64,000 nucleotides of DNA from Gammaproteobacteria bacterium (lineage in GTDB: Bacteria; Pseudomonadota; Gammaproteobacteria; Burkholderiales; Gallionellaceae): contig JAHJBC010000013.1 of assembly GCA_018813765.1 (NCBI GenBank), positions 1 to 64,000 on the forward strand, read 5' to 3'. A program made the position numbers and the translations under genes. Shown here in pieces: positions 7,995 to 16,236 of this stretch (within the stretch, counting starts at the first letter, position 1; each line of letters starts with the position of its first letter). Below the pieces are notes generated by a model that had not been told where the DNA came from, did no database searches, and saw nothing but the letters and a program-made list of their open reading frames with translations.

Positions 7995-9395
7995 TCAGAT
8001 CTCGTTCGGGAACAGCCCGGAGAACTTGTCCATGCTCGCAGTATATGCCTCTGATTCGAACATGCCCTGTTTCAGGAAGTGTTCCATGTGCGGGTAGAGC
8101 TGAATAGCCTGGTCGAGCAAGGGGTCGCTGCCCTGTACGTAAGCGCCGACGCTGATCAGGTCGTGGTTGCGCTGGTAGTGCGCGTACAGGTGTTTGAAGC
8201 GTTGTACGCGCTGGAAATGTTGCGGGCTGACCAGATGGTTCATGGCACGGCTGATCGACGCCTCGATGTCGATGGCGGGGTAGTGTCCCTGTTCCGCCAG
8301 ACGGCGCGACAGCACGATGTGGCCGTCGAGGATGGCGCGCGCACTGTCGGCGATGGGGTCCTGCTGGTCGTCGCCTTCGGTCAGTACGGTATAGAACGCG
8401 GTGATGGAGCCGCCGCCTTCGGCGCCGTTGCCGGCGCGCTCCACCAGTTGCGGCAGTTTGGCGAACACGGAAGGCGGATAACCTTTGGTCGCGGGCGGCT
8501 CGCCGATGGCCAGCGCGATCTCGCGTTGTGCCATGGCATAGCGGGTGAGCGAATCCATGATCAGCAGCACGTTCTTGCCCTGGTCGCGGAAATATTCGGC
8601 GATGGTGGTGGCGTAGGCTGCGCCCTGCAGCCGCATCAGCGGGCTGGTGTCGGCGGGTGCGGCGACCACGACCGAGCGTGCCAAACCATCCTTGCCGAGA
8701 ATGTCGGTGATGAATTCCTTCACTTCGCGGCCGCGTTCGCCGATCAGGCCGACCACGATCACGTCGGCGCTGGTGTAACGCGCCATCATGCCGAGCAACA
8801 CGCTCTTGCCGACGCCGGAACCGGAGAACAGGCCCATGCGCTGGCCGCGGCCAACGGTGAGCAGGCTGTTGATGGCGCGCACGCCGACGTCGAGCGCATC
8901 CTTGATGGCGGCGCGGTCGAGCGGGTTGATGGGGCGGCTCTGCAACGGCGCACTCTTGCTGTCCAGCAGCGGGCCGAACTGGTCGAGCGGCCGACCGGCA
9001 CCGTCGAGCACGCGCCCGAGCAGATGTTCGCCGACGGGGAGGTGACGCGCCATATCGGTGCTGCGACGACGCTGGATCTGGCTCTTGCCGAGCGAGGGTG
9101 GGGTGCGCGCCGGTTCGGCGGGCGTCACGCGCGCGCCGGGCACCAGACCCTGCACGTCGTTCTCCGGCATCAGGAACAGGCGATCTCCGGCAAAGCCCAC
9201 CACTTCGGCCTCGATGCGGTTGTTGGGCAATTCGATCCAGCAAGTGCTGCCCACCGCCATGCGCAGGCCGACCGCTTCCATCACCAGTCCGGTGACCTTG
9301 GTCAGGCGTCCGCTCAGCAGCAAAGGACTGCTCTCCGCGACCATCTCGCGGTTCAGATGCAGCACGTTCTGCCAGTTCTGGTGGTGGAGGTTCAT
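7995..9395 (-). CDS. fliI: Flagellum-specific ATPase FliI
   Basis: FliI is the hexameric ATPase that powers the early step of flagellar export. The 466-residue protein has an F1-beta-like fold. The Walker A motif is GSGVGKS (about residue 190), Walker B is [10 protein letters not shown] (about 275), and the family signature [16 protein letters not shown] (about 308) is present. The start at 9395 is preceded on the minus strand by a weak purine stretch. The gap to fliH upstream (9396-9503) is filled by a long palindrome, unlike the tight spacing elsewhere in the cluster. Confidence 0.97.
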   Translation of the reverse strand: MNLHHQNWQNVLHLNREMVAESSPLLLSGRLTKVTGLVMEAVGLRMAVGSTCWIELPNNRIEAEVVGFAGDRLFLMPENDVQGLVPGARVTPAEPARTPPSLGKSQIQRRRSTDMARHLPVGEHLLGRVLDGAGRPLDQFGPLLDSKSAPLQSRPINPLDRAAIKDALDVGVRAINSLLTVGRGQRMGLFSGSGVGKSVLLGMMARYTSADVIVVGLIGERGREVKEFITDILGKDGLARSVVVAAPADTSPLMRLQGAAYATTIAEYFRDQGKNVLLIMDSLTRYAMAQREIALAIGEPPATKGYPPSVFAKLPQLVERAGNGAEGGGSITAFYTVLTEGDDQQDPIADSARAILDGHIVLSRRLAEQGHYPAIDIEASISRAMNHLVSPQHFQRVQRFKHLYAHYQRNHDLISVGAYVQGSDPLLDQAIQLYPHMEHFLKQGMFESEAYTASMDKFSGLFPNEI

Positions 9396-9415
9396 TTTTT
9401 AATAACCTTTATTCG

Positions 9416-9487
9416 GTCCACGAAATACACGAAAGGCACGAACAAAACCAAAAGCAATTTTTCGTGCTTTTCGTGTATTTCGTGGAC
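9416..9487. repeat. 27-bp inverted repeat between fliH and fliI
   Basis: Arms 9416-9442 and 9461-9487 are inverted copies differing at one base, around an 18-nt A-rich loop. The core is a run of CACGAAA-type units (CCACGAAATACACGAAAGGC on the left arm). The transcript would form a long A/U-containing stem between fliH and fliI. Units of this type recur in other bacterial genomes, from general knowledge. Confidence 0.8.
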
Positions 9488-9503
9488 AATTGCTTTTCCA
9501 GAT

Positions 9504-10115
9504 TCATTCCTGTATCAACCATTTCGTGTCCTGCCCCAGCGCGGCGACCACGCGGTTCCAGCGGTTTTCCAGCGTGGCGTCGATCTGGCTGTTGGCGGTC
9601 TCGATGCGGGCGCCGCCGCGTTCGATGCGGTCGTCCTCGAATATCTTCCAACCCGAATGCCCGAGTTGTTCGCCCATGCGCTCGCGCACCAGTGCCGCAT
9701 CGGCCGGGTGCAGCACCAGATGCGCGCCCTGGTTGTAGTGCGGCAAGGTGCCGATGGCTTCGCGCACCATGCCGAGCAGCAGCTCGGGTTGTACCTTGAG
9801 CGACTGGTGCAGCATCTGGCGCGCGATATCCAGCGCCAAGTCGAGCAGCTCCTGCGCGACTTGCGTATCCACTTGCTGTTCCAGCGCATCCAGCAGGGTG
9901 GCAAGACGCTGATTCTCCTGCGTGGCTTTTTTCAGGCCTTCGGCATAGCCGCTCTGGTAACCCTCTTCGCGCGCCTGTTGGTGTATATGTTCGACCTGCG
10001 ACGCGGTGGGTAATTCCACCTCGCCCGGGCGCGATCCGCCGCGCGCTTCGAAGTTGGGGAGTTCCCAGCGTTGCCAGGCGGTGAGCTTCTCCGGGTCGGT
10101 GACGACGTCAGACAT
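9504..10115 (-). CDS. fliH: Flagellar assembly protein FliH
   Basis: FliH is the negative regulator and peripheral stalk that tethers FliI to the C ring. The 203-residue protein is helical and charged, with a central coiled coil (about 45-90) and a V-ATPase subunit E-like C-terminus (LVLHPADAALVRERMGEQLG). The N-terminus is variable. It overlaps the end of fliG by 8 bp. A long inverted repeat separates it from fliI. Confidence 0.92.
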   Translation of the reverse strand: MSDVVTDPEKLTAWQRWELPNFEARGGSRPGEVELPTASQVEHIHQQAREEGYQSGYAEGLKKATQENQRLATLLDALEQQVDTQVAQELLDLALDIARQMLHQSLKVQPELLLGMVREAIGTLPHYNQGAHLVLHPADAALVRERMGEQLGHSGWKIFEDDRIERGGARIETANSQIDATLENRWNRVVAALGQDTKWLIQE

Positions 10116-11097
10116 ATTCTTCCTCTCCCTTGCCGCCGATCATGACCTGGCCTTCGTCGGCCAGGCGGCGCACGATCTTGAGGATCTCCTTCTGTTCGGC
10201 TTCCACGTCGCTGAGCTTGACCGGGCCCTTGGCTTCCAGATCCTCGCGCAGCATCTCGGCGGCGCGCTGCGACATGTTCTTGAATATCTTCTCGCGCAAC
10301 TCCTCGCTGGCGCCCTTGAGCGCGACGATGAGCGATTCGGACTGCACTTCGCGCAGCACCAGCTGGATGCCGCGATCTTCCATCTCGAGCAGGTCCTCGA
10401 ACACGAACATCTCGTCCATCATCTTCTGCGCCAGTTCTGCATCGTGGGTGCGCACAGATTCCAGCACGGCTTCCTGGTTGCCCATGTAGTTGAGGATTTC
10501 GGCGGCGGTCTTGATGCCGCCGCGTATGCTTTTCTTGCCGACGGCATTGCCGGCGAGCAGTTTGGTGAGTACGTCGTTCAGTTCCTGCAAGGCGGTCGGT
10601 TGCACGCTGTCCAGCGTGGCGATGCGCAGCATCACGTCGTTGCGTACGCGCTCGCTCAGCAGGGCAAGGATGTCGGCGGACTGGTCCGGTTCCAGATGCA
10701 CCATGATGGTGGCGATGATCTGCGGGTGTTCGTTGGCGATCAGTTCGGCGACCGAGGCCGGGTCCATCCATTTCAGGCTTTCGATGCCGCTGGTGTCGCT
10801 GTTGTGCAGGATGCGGTCGAGCAGGCCGGCGGCCTTGTCGTCGCCGAGTGCCTGGGTCAGCATGTCGCGGATGTAGTCGCCCGAGTCCATGCCGATAGTG
10901 GTTTTTTCCGAGGCAAGCTGCTGGAATTCGTCGAACACGTTGACGATCTGGTCGCGCGACAGGTTGCGCAGGGTCACCATCGCGGCGCTGATCTTTTGCA
11001 CTTCCTTGGGCTCCAGATATTTCATCACCTCGGCAGCCTCGGCGGCGCCCAAGGTCATGAGCAGGATGGCGCTCTTGTTTATGCCTTCGTCACTCAT
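10108..11097 (-). CDS. fliG: Flagellar motor switch protein FliG
   Basis: FliG is the rotor protein that contacts the stator and transmits torque. The protein (330 codons with stop) starts MSDEGINKSAILLMTLGAAE. It contains the N-terminal FliF-binding domain, the middle domain (EHPQIIATIMVHLEPDQSAD) and the C-terminal torque domain with charged helix residues (LVLREVQSESLIVALKG). The start at 11097 was chosen because its ATGA overlaps the fliF stop; a longer open frame upstream is only antisense-like sequence within fliF. Confidence 0.97.
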   Translation of the reverse strand: MSDEGINKSAILLMTLGAAEAAEVMKYLEPKEVQKISAAMVTLRNLSRDQIVNVFDEFQQLASEKTTIGMDSGDYIRDMLTQALGDDKAAGLLDRILHNSDTSGIESLKWMDPASVAELIANEHPQIIATIMVHLEPDQSADILALLSERVRNDVMLRIATLDSVQPTALQELNDVLTKLLAGNAVGKKSIRGGIKTAAEILNYMGNQEAVLESVRTHDAELAQKMMDEMFVFEDLLEMEDRGIQLVLREVQSESLIVALKGASEELREKIFKNMSQRAAEMLREDLEAKGPVKLSDVEAEQKEILKIVRRLADEGQVMIGGKGEEEYV

Positions 11098-12728
11098 TCT
11101 TTGTTCACCCATTCCTTGACCACCGTGGCGACGATCTTGGGATCGTCCTTGGCCAGTTGTTTGGCGACCTGCAGATTTTCCTCGTAAGAGGTCCCTTGCT
11201 GCGCGGCATAGGGGTTCATGCCGCCGGCATGATGTGCGACCGGGTTCTGCTGCATCGCGGCCCATGCCTCATCCTGGGCGGCGCTCTGCTCGGCGATGGT
11301 TTTGTAGGCCGGCTTGATGACGCCGAACAGCAGGAAGCCGATGCCGCCCGCGATCAGCAGGTATTTGAAGATGTCCTTGACCAGCGCGATCATGTCCGGC
11401 TGTTTCCAGATCGGCGTTTCCGGGATCACTTCCTGCAAGGCGGTGTTGAACGCGCTGTTGAGCAGGTTGAGGCTGTCGCCGCGCTTGGCGTCGAAACCGA
11501 CCGCATCCCTGACCAGAGCGGCGATCTGGGCCTTTTCCGCGTCGCTATAGGGGCGGGTGGTGACCTTGCCGTCAGCACCGACGCTGCTGGGGTTGTTCAC
11601 CACCACGGCGATGGACAGGCGCTGGATGCTGCCGGTTGGCAAACGGGTGTGCTGGATGGTGCGATCCACTTCGTAGTTGGTGGTCAGTTCCTTGTGCGCG
11701 TTGCTCGGGGCGGTAGCGGCTCCCGTGGCGGCGGTCGCGGCCGGATTGGTGATGGGCGCGGTGGCCGGGATTGGCGGCTGGTTGGACAGCGCGCCGGGTA
11801 CGCCGCCCGTGCCGGCGGTGCTGTTTTGCGTTTCCATCGTCTGCAAGCTGCGCACGGCGGCCTGGTTGGGCGGCTGGTTGGGCTTGTACAGTTCGGAAGT
11901 CTGCTCGGTCTGCGCAAAATCGATGTTGGCAGTGACCTGTGCGCGCACGTTCTGCACGCCGGTGATCGGGATCAGGATGTCCTCGATGCGTTTGACGTAG
12001 TCCTGCTCGATCTGGCGCACGTACTTGAGTTGGGTTGCATCCATCAATTGTTCGGCACGGCTGTCGCGCGCGGAACTCAGCAAGGTGCCGCTCTGGTCGA
12101 CCACGGTGACGGCTTGCGAGGTCATGTTGGGCACGCTGCTGGAGATCAGGTGAACGATGGAGCTGACCTGGCCGGCTTCCAGCGAGCGTCCGGCATGCAG
12201 GGCGAGCACCACCGAGGCGCTGGGCTTCTGCTGCTCGCGCGCGAACACGCTGGGTTTGGGGATGGCCAGATGTACACGGGCGTTGGCGACCGAAGCCATG
12301 CTTTCCACCGAGCGCGCCAGTTCACCCTCCAGTGCACGCTGGTAATTCACCTGTTCGAGGAACTGGCTGGTGCCGAACTTCTGGTTCTCCATCAGTTCGA
12401 AGCCGACCGCGCCGCCCTTGGGCAGGCCTTTGGCGGCCATCTGCAGGCGCATCTCGTGCACCTTGTCGGCGGGCACCATCAGGGTGCCGCCTTCGGAGAA
12501 TTTGTAGGGGACGTTCTGCTGTTGCAGCGCCTCGATGACCGCGCCGCCGTCGCGCTCGCTCATGTTGGCGTAGAGCACGCGGTAATCGGGCGTCTGGCCC
12601 CACATGAACAGGCCCGCCAGCAGCGCGACCGTGGAGGCCACTGCGATGATCAAACCGAGTTTCTGCTGGCTGGGCATGCCGAACAGCAGCCGGGCCAGGG
12701 ATGGTGAATTGATATCTGTATCAGCCAT
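11094..12728 (-). CDS. fliF: Flagellar MS-ring protein FliF
   Basis: FliF builds the MS ring in the inner membrane. The 544-residue protein has an N-terminal transmembrane helix (LGLIIAVASTVALLAGLFMW, about 24-43), the YscJ-like ring-building domains (DYRVLYANMSERDGGAVIEA), and an Ala/Pro/Thr-rich insert at about 310-345. A second membrane helix (YLLIAGGIGFLLFGVI, about 465) precedes the cytoplasmic tail that binds FliG. It is the first gene of the minus-strand cluster; the intergenic region to divergent fliE must hold both promoters, but no clear sigma-54 or sigma-28 site was found. Confidence 0.97.
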   Translation of the reverse strand: MADTDINSPSLARLLFGMPSQQKLGLIIAVASTVALLAGLFMWGQTPDYRVLYANMSERDGGAVIEALQQQNVPYKFSEGGTLMVPADKVHEMRLQMAAKGLPKGGAVGFELMENQKFGTSQFLEQVNYQRALEGELARSVESMASVANARVHLAIPKPSVFAREQQKPSASVVLALHAGRSLEAGQVSSIVHLISSSVPNMTSQAVTVVDQSGTLLSSARDSRAEQLMDATQLKYVRQIEQDYVKRIEDILIPITGVQNVRAQVTANIDFAQTEQTSELYKPNQPPNQAAVRSLQTMETQNSTAGTGGVPGALSNQPPIPATAPITNPAATAATGAATAPSNAHKELTTNYEVDRTIQHTRLPTGSIQRLSIAVVVNNPSSVGADGKVTTRPYSDAEKAQIAALVRDAVGFDAKRGDSLNLLNSAFNTALQEVIPETPIWKQPDMIALVKDIFKYLLIAGGIGFLLFGVIKPAYKTIAEQSAAQDEAWAAMQQNPVAHHAGGMNPYAAQQGTSYEENLQVAKQLAKDDPKIVATVVKEWVNKE

Positions 12729-12895
12729 GCTTGTCTACCAGATTAAAGCCAGGGGCAATCCCTCACGCTGGGCATTATCTCCCCGGCTGACAAGTTCAGT
12801 AAGCCGAAAAGCGGGGGAAATAGGGCGCTTTTCAGGGGCTTGTGGGCTTGCGCGCGCGCGTACAGTGCCGCCATGGATACTTCGGGAGTCAAATC

Positions 12896-13225
12896 ATGAG
12901 CATGAACGTGAATAGTGTCGACAGCCTGCTGGCGCAGATGCGCGCCGCCATGGCGGCAGCCCAAGGTGGGCAAGCTGCACAAGCGCCAGCCGCAACGGGC
13001 GGGGCGGATTTCGCCAATGTGCTGAAGTCCTCGCTGGATGGCGTCAACCAGTCCCAGCGTCAGGCCGAAGCGATGCAGACGGCCTTTGTGCTGGGCGACG
13101 ACAAGGTGAGCCTGTCCGATACCATGATCGCGATGCAGAAGGCGAATATCTCGTTCCAGACTGCCGTGCAGGTACGCAACAAGGTGGTGGCGGCTTACAA
13201 CGACATCATGAACATGCAGGTTTAA
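12896..13225 (+). CDS. fliE: Flagellar hook-basal body protein FliE
   Basis: FliE joins the MS ring to the proximal rod and is the first rod protein exported. The 109-residue protein begins MSMNVNSVDSLLAQMRAAMA. It has the conserved C-terminal helix with VSLSDTMIAMQKANISFQTA and ends RNKVVAAYNDIMNMQV, the family signature. The start at 12896 follows GGGAG at a good distance; an upstream in-frame ATG at 12842 has no such site. It is transcribed divergently from fliF, an arrangement common in betaproteobacteria. Confidence 0.96.
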   Translation: MSMNVNSVDSLLAQMRAAMAAAQGGQAAQAPAATGGADFANVLKSSLDGVNQSQRQAEAMQTAFVLGDDKVSLSDTMIAMQKANISFQTAVQVRNKVVAAYNDIMNMQV

Positions 13226-13247
13226 TACAGTGCTGAGTCCTCAGAAC

Positions 13248-14021
13248 TCAGGCTTCGGTGCGGATGCGGCTGGCTTGCAGTTGCTGCATCTGCGCTACAT
13301 AACGCTGTAGCAGCATGGTGGTGGTGCCGTCCGGCTTGACGAAAACACAGCCGACACGGCGTTTCACCTTGCCGTTGCGTTCGGTGACTTCGAAGGCATT
13401 CTTCACCTCGATGGCGGTTTCCAGCGTGCCGACTCCCGGCAGGTCGATGCGGCAATGCTCATACACCATGCCGGGTTTCAGTTCGATATCGTTTTCCTCG
13501 CACACCAGCGCCACGCCGCCTATGCTGATATCCATCACGGTGACCTCGTGGCCGCTATCTTGCTGGCCGGGAGCGGGGTGGATGATGCACCGGAGGGCGT
13601 TCGGTTCCGGGGTGAGCAAACGGTAATAATCGCGCCGTTGCAGGCGCAACAATTTTCTCGGCAACGCCAGGCCGAAGGCCGGGGCATCCTCGTACACGCC
13701 CAGCATGGCATGACTGGCGATGAACTGGACCTTGGCCTGGTTGTGCGTGCTGACCAGGATGATGCGGTTGCTGCGCTCGATATTGCGGTTGTCGCGAGCG
13801 TCGGAAGCGGCATCCACCCAGACACCGCCGTTCTCGTCGGCGGCCAGGATCATGGTCAGCACCATGCTGTTGCCTTCGTTGTAATACATGGCGACACGCG
13901 ATTTGCGCTGGGCGATGTCCTGCAGGATGGAGGCGATCTCCCTGGGATTGGTGATGAGGAAGTCGTTCTCCTCGTCACTGGAGAACATTTCGATTTTCAG
14001 CGGAATTTCTTTGGAGCGCAT
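13248..14021 (-). CDS. YcgR-like c-di-GMP flagellar brake (PilZ)
   Basis: YcgR proteins bind c-di-GMP and slow the motor by contacting FliG/FliM or the stator. The 257-residue protein has an N-terminal YcgR domain (about 15-120) and a PilZ domain with both binding motifs: RRDYYR (129-134, the RxxxR pair being R130 and R134) and DISIGG (164-169). It is the last gene of the late flagellar cluster, 10 bp after the FlhB-like gene. A diguanylate cyclase about 5 kb away could supply its ligand, but a direct link is inference. Confidence 0.9.
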   Translation of the reverse strand: MRSKEIPLKIEMFSSDEENDFLITNPREIASILQDIAQRKSRVAMYYNEGNSMVLTMILAADENGGVWVDAASDARDNRNIERSNRIILVSTHNQAKVQFIASHAMLGVYEDAPAFGLALPRKLLRLQRRDYYRLLTPEPNALRCIIHPAPGQQDSGHEVTVMDISIGGVALVCEENDIELKPGMVYEHCRIDLPGVGTLETAIEVKNAFEVTERNGKVKRRVGCVFVKPDGTTTMLLQRYVAQMQQLQASRIRTEA

Positions 14022-14031
14022 TGGGTCATGA

Positions 14032-14364
14032 TCAGCGATTTTTTACCTGCGCGGATTGTAGCGGGTTTGCAATCGGCGCAGTACCCGGAATAGCGGTGGT
14101 TTCTCCCCGCTCCAGCCGGTATAGCCAGGCCAGCAGTTCGGCCACGGCCAGATAGAGCTGCGGCGGAATGTGCTGGTCCAGTTCCACCTGCATCAGCATG
14201 CTGACCAGTTCTTCCGATTCATGTACATAGACGCCGTTTTCCTTTGCCCGTTCGATGATGGCTTGGGCGATCAGGCCGCGTCCGCTGGCCACCACCTTGG
14301 GGGCGGAGTCGCCGCTGCGGTAGGCGAGGGCGACCGCCAAATGGCGCTTATCGGGCGGGTTCAT
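14032..14364 (-). CDS. Orphan FlhB C-terminal homologue (export switch-like)
   Basis: The 110-residue protein matches the cytoplasmic C-terminal domain of FlhB/YscU export-switch proteins: LAVALAYRSGDSAPKVVASG and GLIAQAIIERAKENGVYVHE align with the region around the FlhB autocleavage loop. The NPTH cleavage motif and the membrane part are absent, so it cannot be a full FlhB. Stand-alone homologues of this kind occur in many flagellated bacteria; function is not settled. It overlaps the FliK-like gene by 17 bp, which suggests that they act together, since FliK binds FlhB-C in the main system. Confidence 0.85.
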   Translation of the reverse strand: MNPPDKRHLAVALAYRSGDSAPKVVASGRGLIAQAIIERAKENGVYVHESEELVSMLMQVELDQHIPPQLYLAVAELLAWLYRLERGETTAIPGTAPIANPLQSAQVKNR

Positions 14365-15418
14365 GGCGCGAGATCTGCGTCTGGGTGACCGGGATGCCGC
14401 GTTCGGTCAATGTGGCGATCAGTTGGGAAGCCGCGTTGCCAAGTCTGTCGCGCGTCTGTTCGTCCACGGCTTCGAGTTTCAGGCTGAGCGATTCGCCGGT
14501 GAGGCTCAACTGTGCCGAGACGCCGCCCAGTTTGGGCAGGTCGAGGTCGATGCGGGTGATCCATTGCCCTTCTTCCAGGCCCTTGGCGGTATGGCGCGGC
14601 GATTCTTCGTGTACCTCCCAGCGCATCTCCTGGCCTTGCCAGACCTGTCCCTGCCACAGCACCTGGCGGGTCTCCAGGGCATTCAATTGCTGTTGCACCA
14701 GCGTCTGCAGATGTTCGGGAATACCGGGGGTGGCGGCACGCGGTTGCTCTGCCATCATCGCGGGGGACGCTGTCCTGGCCTCTGCTGTTTGTGCGGTGTT
14801 CGCCGTGGCGGGAGTCTGCGCCGGGTTCGCGATCTGTGCAGCCGCAGGTTTGGCCTGCAACTGGTTCTGCGGTTCCAGCAACAGGTGTGCGGTGGGGCGC
14901 GTCCCGGCGATCCATTGCGCCTGATGCGATTCGTAGAACAGGCCGCTGCGGCTCAATGCCTCGTGCAATTTGCCGGCCAGTTGGGCGGTGTCCGGTTGTG
15001 CCTGCGTACCCGTCCACAGCGGCGCACTCTGGATGGGCCGCACATGGCTGCGCTCCAGAGGCTGTTGCGACAGCGAGGACAGCATGCGCGCGGCGGCACT
15101 GAGCGAATCGGGGGTGGAAACGGGATTGGATGAAGCGGCCAGCGTGAAGGTGAGACGGGGAAGCAGTGCGACTACCTGCAACTGGATGGTGTCGCCGCTC
15201 TTGACGAATGACGGCAGCTTCAATTGCATCATCTGCTCGGCGACGCGGACATTGAAGACGCCGGAGGCGACCTGTGCCTGCACCGTGCCGCGTACCTGCT
15301 GCCCAATCTCGAGTTGTTTGCCGGCATTGGCGACCGCCTTGTCCGGCGTCGCCGTGATCAGCGGTCTATCGGCGTGCGCGAGCGCCTTGAGCGCGGGGAT
15401 GAGGTTGGCGGGCAGCAT
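14348..15418 (-). CDS. Second FliK-like protein
   Basis: This 356-residue protein has an N-terminal region with a beta-rich segment (VRGTVQAQVASGVFNVRVAE) and a Pro/Ala/Gln-rich linker (about 175-230). Its C-terminal Flg_hook-like domain includes WITRIDLDLPKLGGVSAQLS and RGIPVTQTQISR. It differs in sequence from the fliK at 6345-7493. Overlap with the FlhB C-terminal homologue suggests a paired role. It may tune hook length or export switching, or act in a different secretion step; the sequence alone does not decide. Confidence 0.82.
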   Translation of the reverse strand: MLPANLIPALKALAHADRPLITATPDKAVANAGKQLEIGQQVRGTVQAQVASGVFNVRVAEQMMQLKLPSFVKSGDTIQLQVVALLPRLTFTLAASSNPVSTPDSLSAAARMLSSLSQQPLERSHVRPIQSAPLWTGTQAQPDTAQLAGKLHEALSRSGLFYESHQAQWIAGTRPTAHLLLEPQNQLQAKPAAAQIANPAQTPATANTAQTAEARTASPAMMAEQPRAATPGIPEHLQTLVQQQLNALETRQVLWQGQVWQGQEMRWEVHEESPRHTAKGLEEGQWITRIDLDLPKLGGVSAQLSLTGESLSLKLEAVDEQTRDRLGNAASQLIATLTERGIPVTQTQISRHEPAR

Positions 15419-15433
15419 GCATCGTGTTGCAGG

Positions 15434-15754
15434 CTAGTAGTTGGCCAGATAGGTGTCGTGCAGGCGCTGCTCGCTGCGCGTACCCTGCATGATGCGTTGC
15501 AACTGGTGCATCCAGGTTTCGGTGCGACTGCGGATGTCGGCGTCGTCGGCCAGCATCTTCTTGATGAGGGCGATCTTCTGCTGACGCTCGTCCGGATTAG
15601 CGGGGACGACATCGCGCGGCTTGAGCTCTTCCACCTTGCTGCGGCACGCCTGCTCCAGTTCGACCAGACGATCCCATTCGCCTTCGGCTGCGGCGGTACG
15701 CATCTGCCCGGTGATGTCGGAAAGCTGCCGGTAATCTTCGATGACCATGCTCAT
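15434..15754 (-). CDS. fliT: Flagellar chaperone FliT
   Basis: FliT is the export chaperone of the filament cap FliD and in enterics also restrains FlhDC. The 106-residue helical protein has the usual size and composition: YRQLSDITGQMRTAAAEGEW, then CRSKVEELKP, and a C-terminal helix. Sequence conservation in this family is low, so position helps: it follows fliS by 3 bp, in the order fliD-fliS-fliT. Confidence 0.85.
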   Translation of the reverse strand: MSMVIEDYRQLSDITGQMRTAAAEGEWDRLVELEQACRSKVEELKPRDVVPANPDERQQKIALIKKMLADDADIRSRTETWMHQLQRIMQGTRSEQRLHDTYLANY

Positions 15755-15757
15755 TGC

Positions 15758-16222
15758 TTACATCCTTCCATAGACAAGTGCGGGTTGTTTGTTCGGTGCC
15801 GCAACCTGCGGTACAGGTTTCGACTCTGCAGCCATGACGGTTTGTCTGATGCTGTCCCAGGCGCCTTTCAGTTCTCCCAGCAGGCGTGCCACTTCGTCCA
15901 GCGCCGCGACATCGTTATTCACGTTGGCCTGCAACAGGCGGGTGCACATGTAGCCGTACAGCGAATCCAGCTTCAGCGCCAGTTCGCCGCCGACGTTCTT
16001 GTCCAGGCTGGCCTGCAGGCCTTCGCCGATGATCAGGATGGCCTTGGAGATGGCAGCCCCCTTGGCCGGAATGTCCTTGCGCAGCATGGCGTTCTTGGCA
16101 GTGGCAATGGCCAGCAGCGCGCCCTGATAAAGCATGGCGACCAGCTTGTGCGGGTCGGCGGCATGCACGCCGGATTCGATCTCGACGGCTGCGTAGGCTT
16201 GAGTGGCGGTCTTTGCATTCAT
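15758..16222 (-). CDS. fliS: Flagellin export chaperone FliS
   Basis: FliS binds the C-terminus of flagellin and prevents its assembly in the cytoplasm. The 154-residue protein shows the family motifs: an N-terminal Tyr helix, DPHKLVAMLYQGALLAIATA, and LYGYMCTRLLQANVNND. It is longer than the usual 130 residues because of a Pro/Ala-rich C-terminal tail. It lies 14 bp after fliD and 3 bp before fliT. Confidence 0.95.
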   Translation of the reverse strand: MNAKTATQAYAAVEIESGVHAADPHKLVAMLYQGALLAIATAKNAMLRKDIPAKGAAISKAILIIGEGLQASLDKNVGGELALKLDSLYGYMCTRLLQANVNNDVAALDEVARLLGELKGAWDSIRQTVMAAESKPVPQVAAPNKQPALVYGRM

Positions 16223-16236
16223 GATCTTGTCCCCGT

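Noticed and set aside
9004-9243. Long open frames opposite fliI, fliH, fliG and fliF, some over 350 codons.
   Set aside because: They are antisense shadows of high-G+C genes: composition is Arg/Gly/His-rich, no domain is recognisable, and the sense genes are certain.
12729-12895. Sigma-54 or sigma-28 promoter in the fliF-fliE divergent gap.
   Set aside because: Several GG...GC pairs exist, but none has the exact 10-bp spacing with a TTGC-like -12 element; nothing resembles the fliC sigma-28 site.
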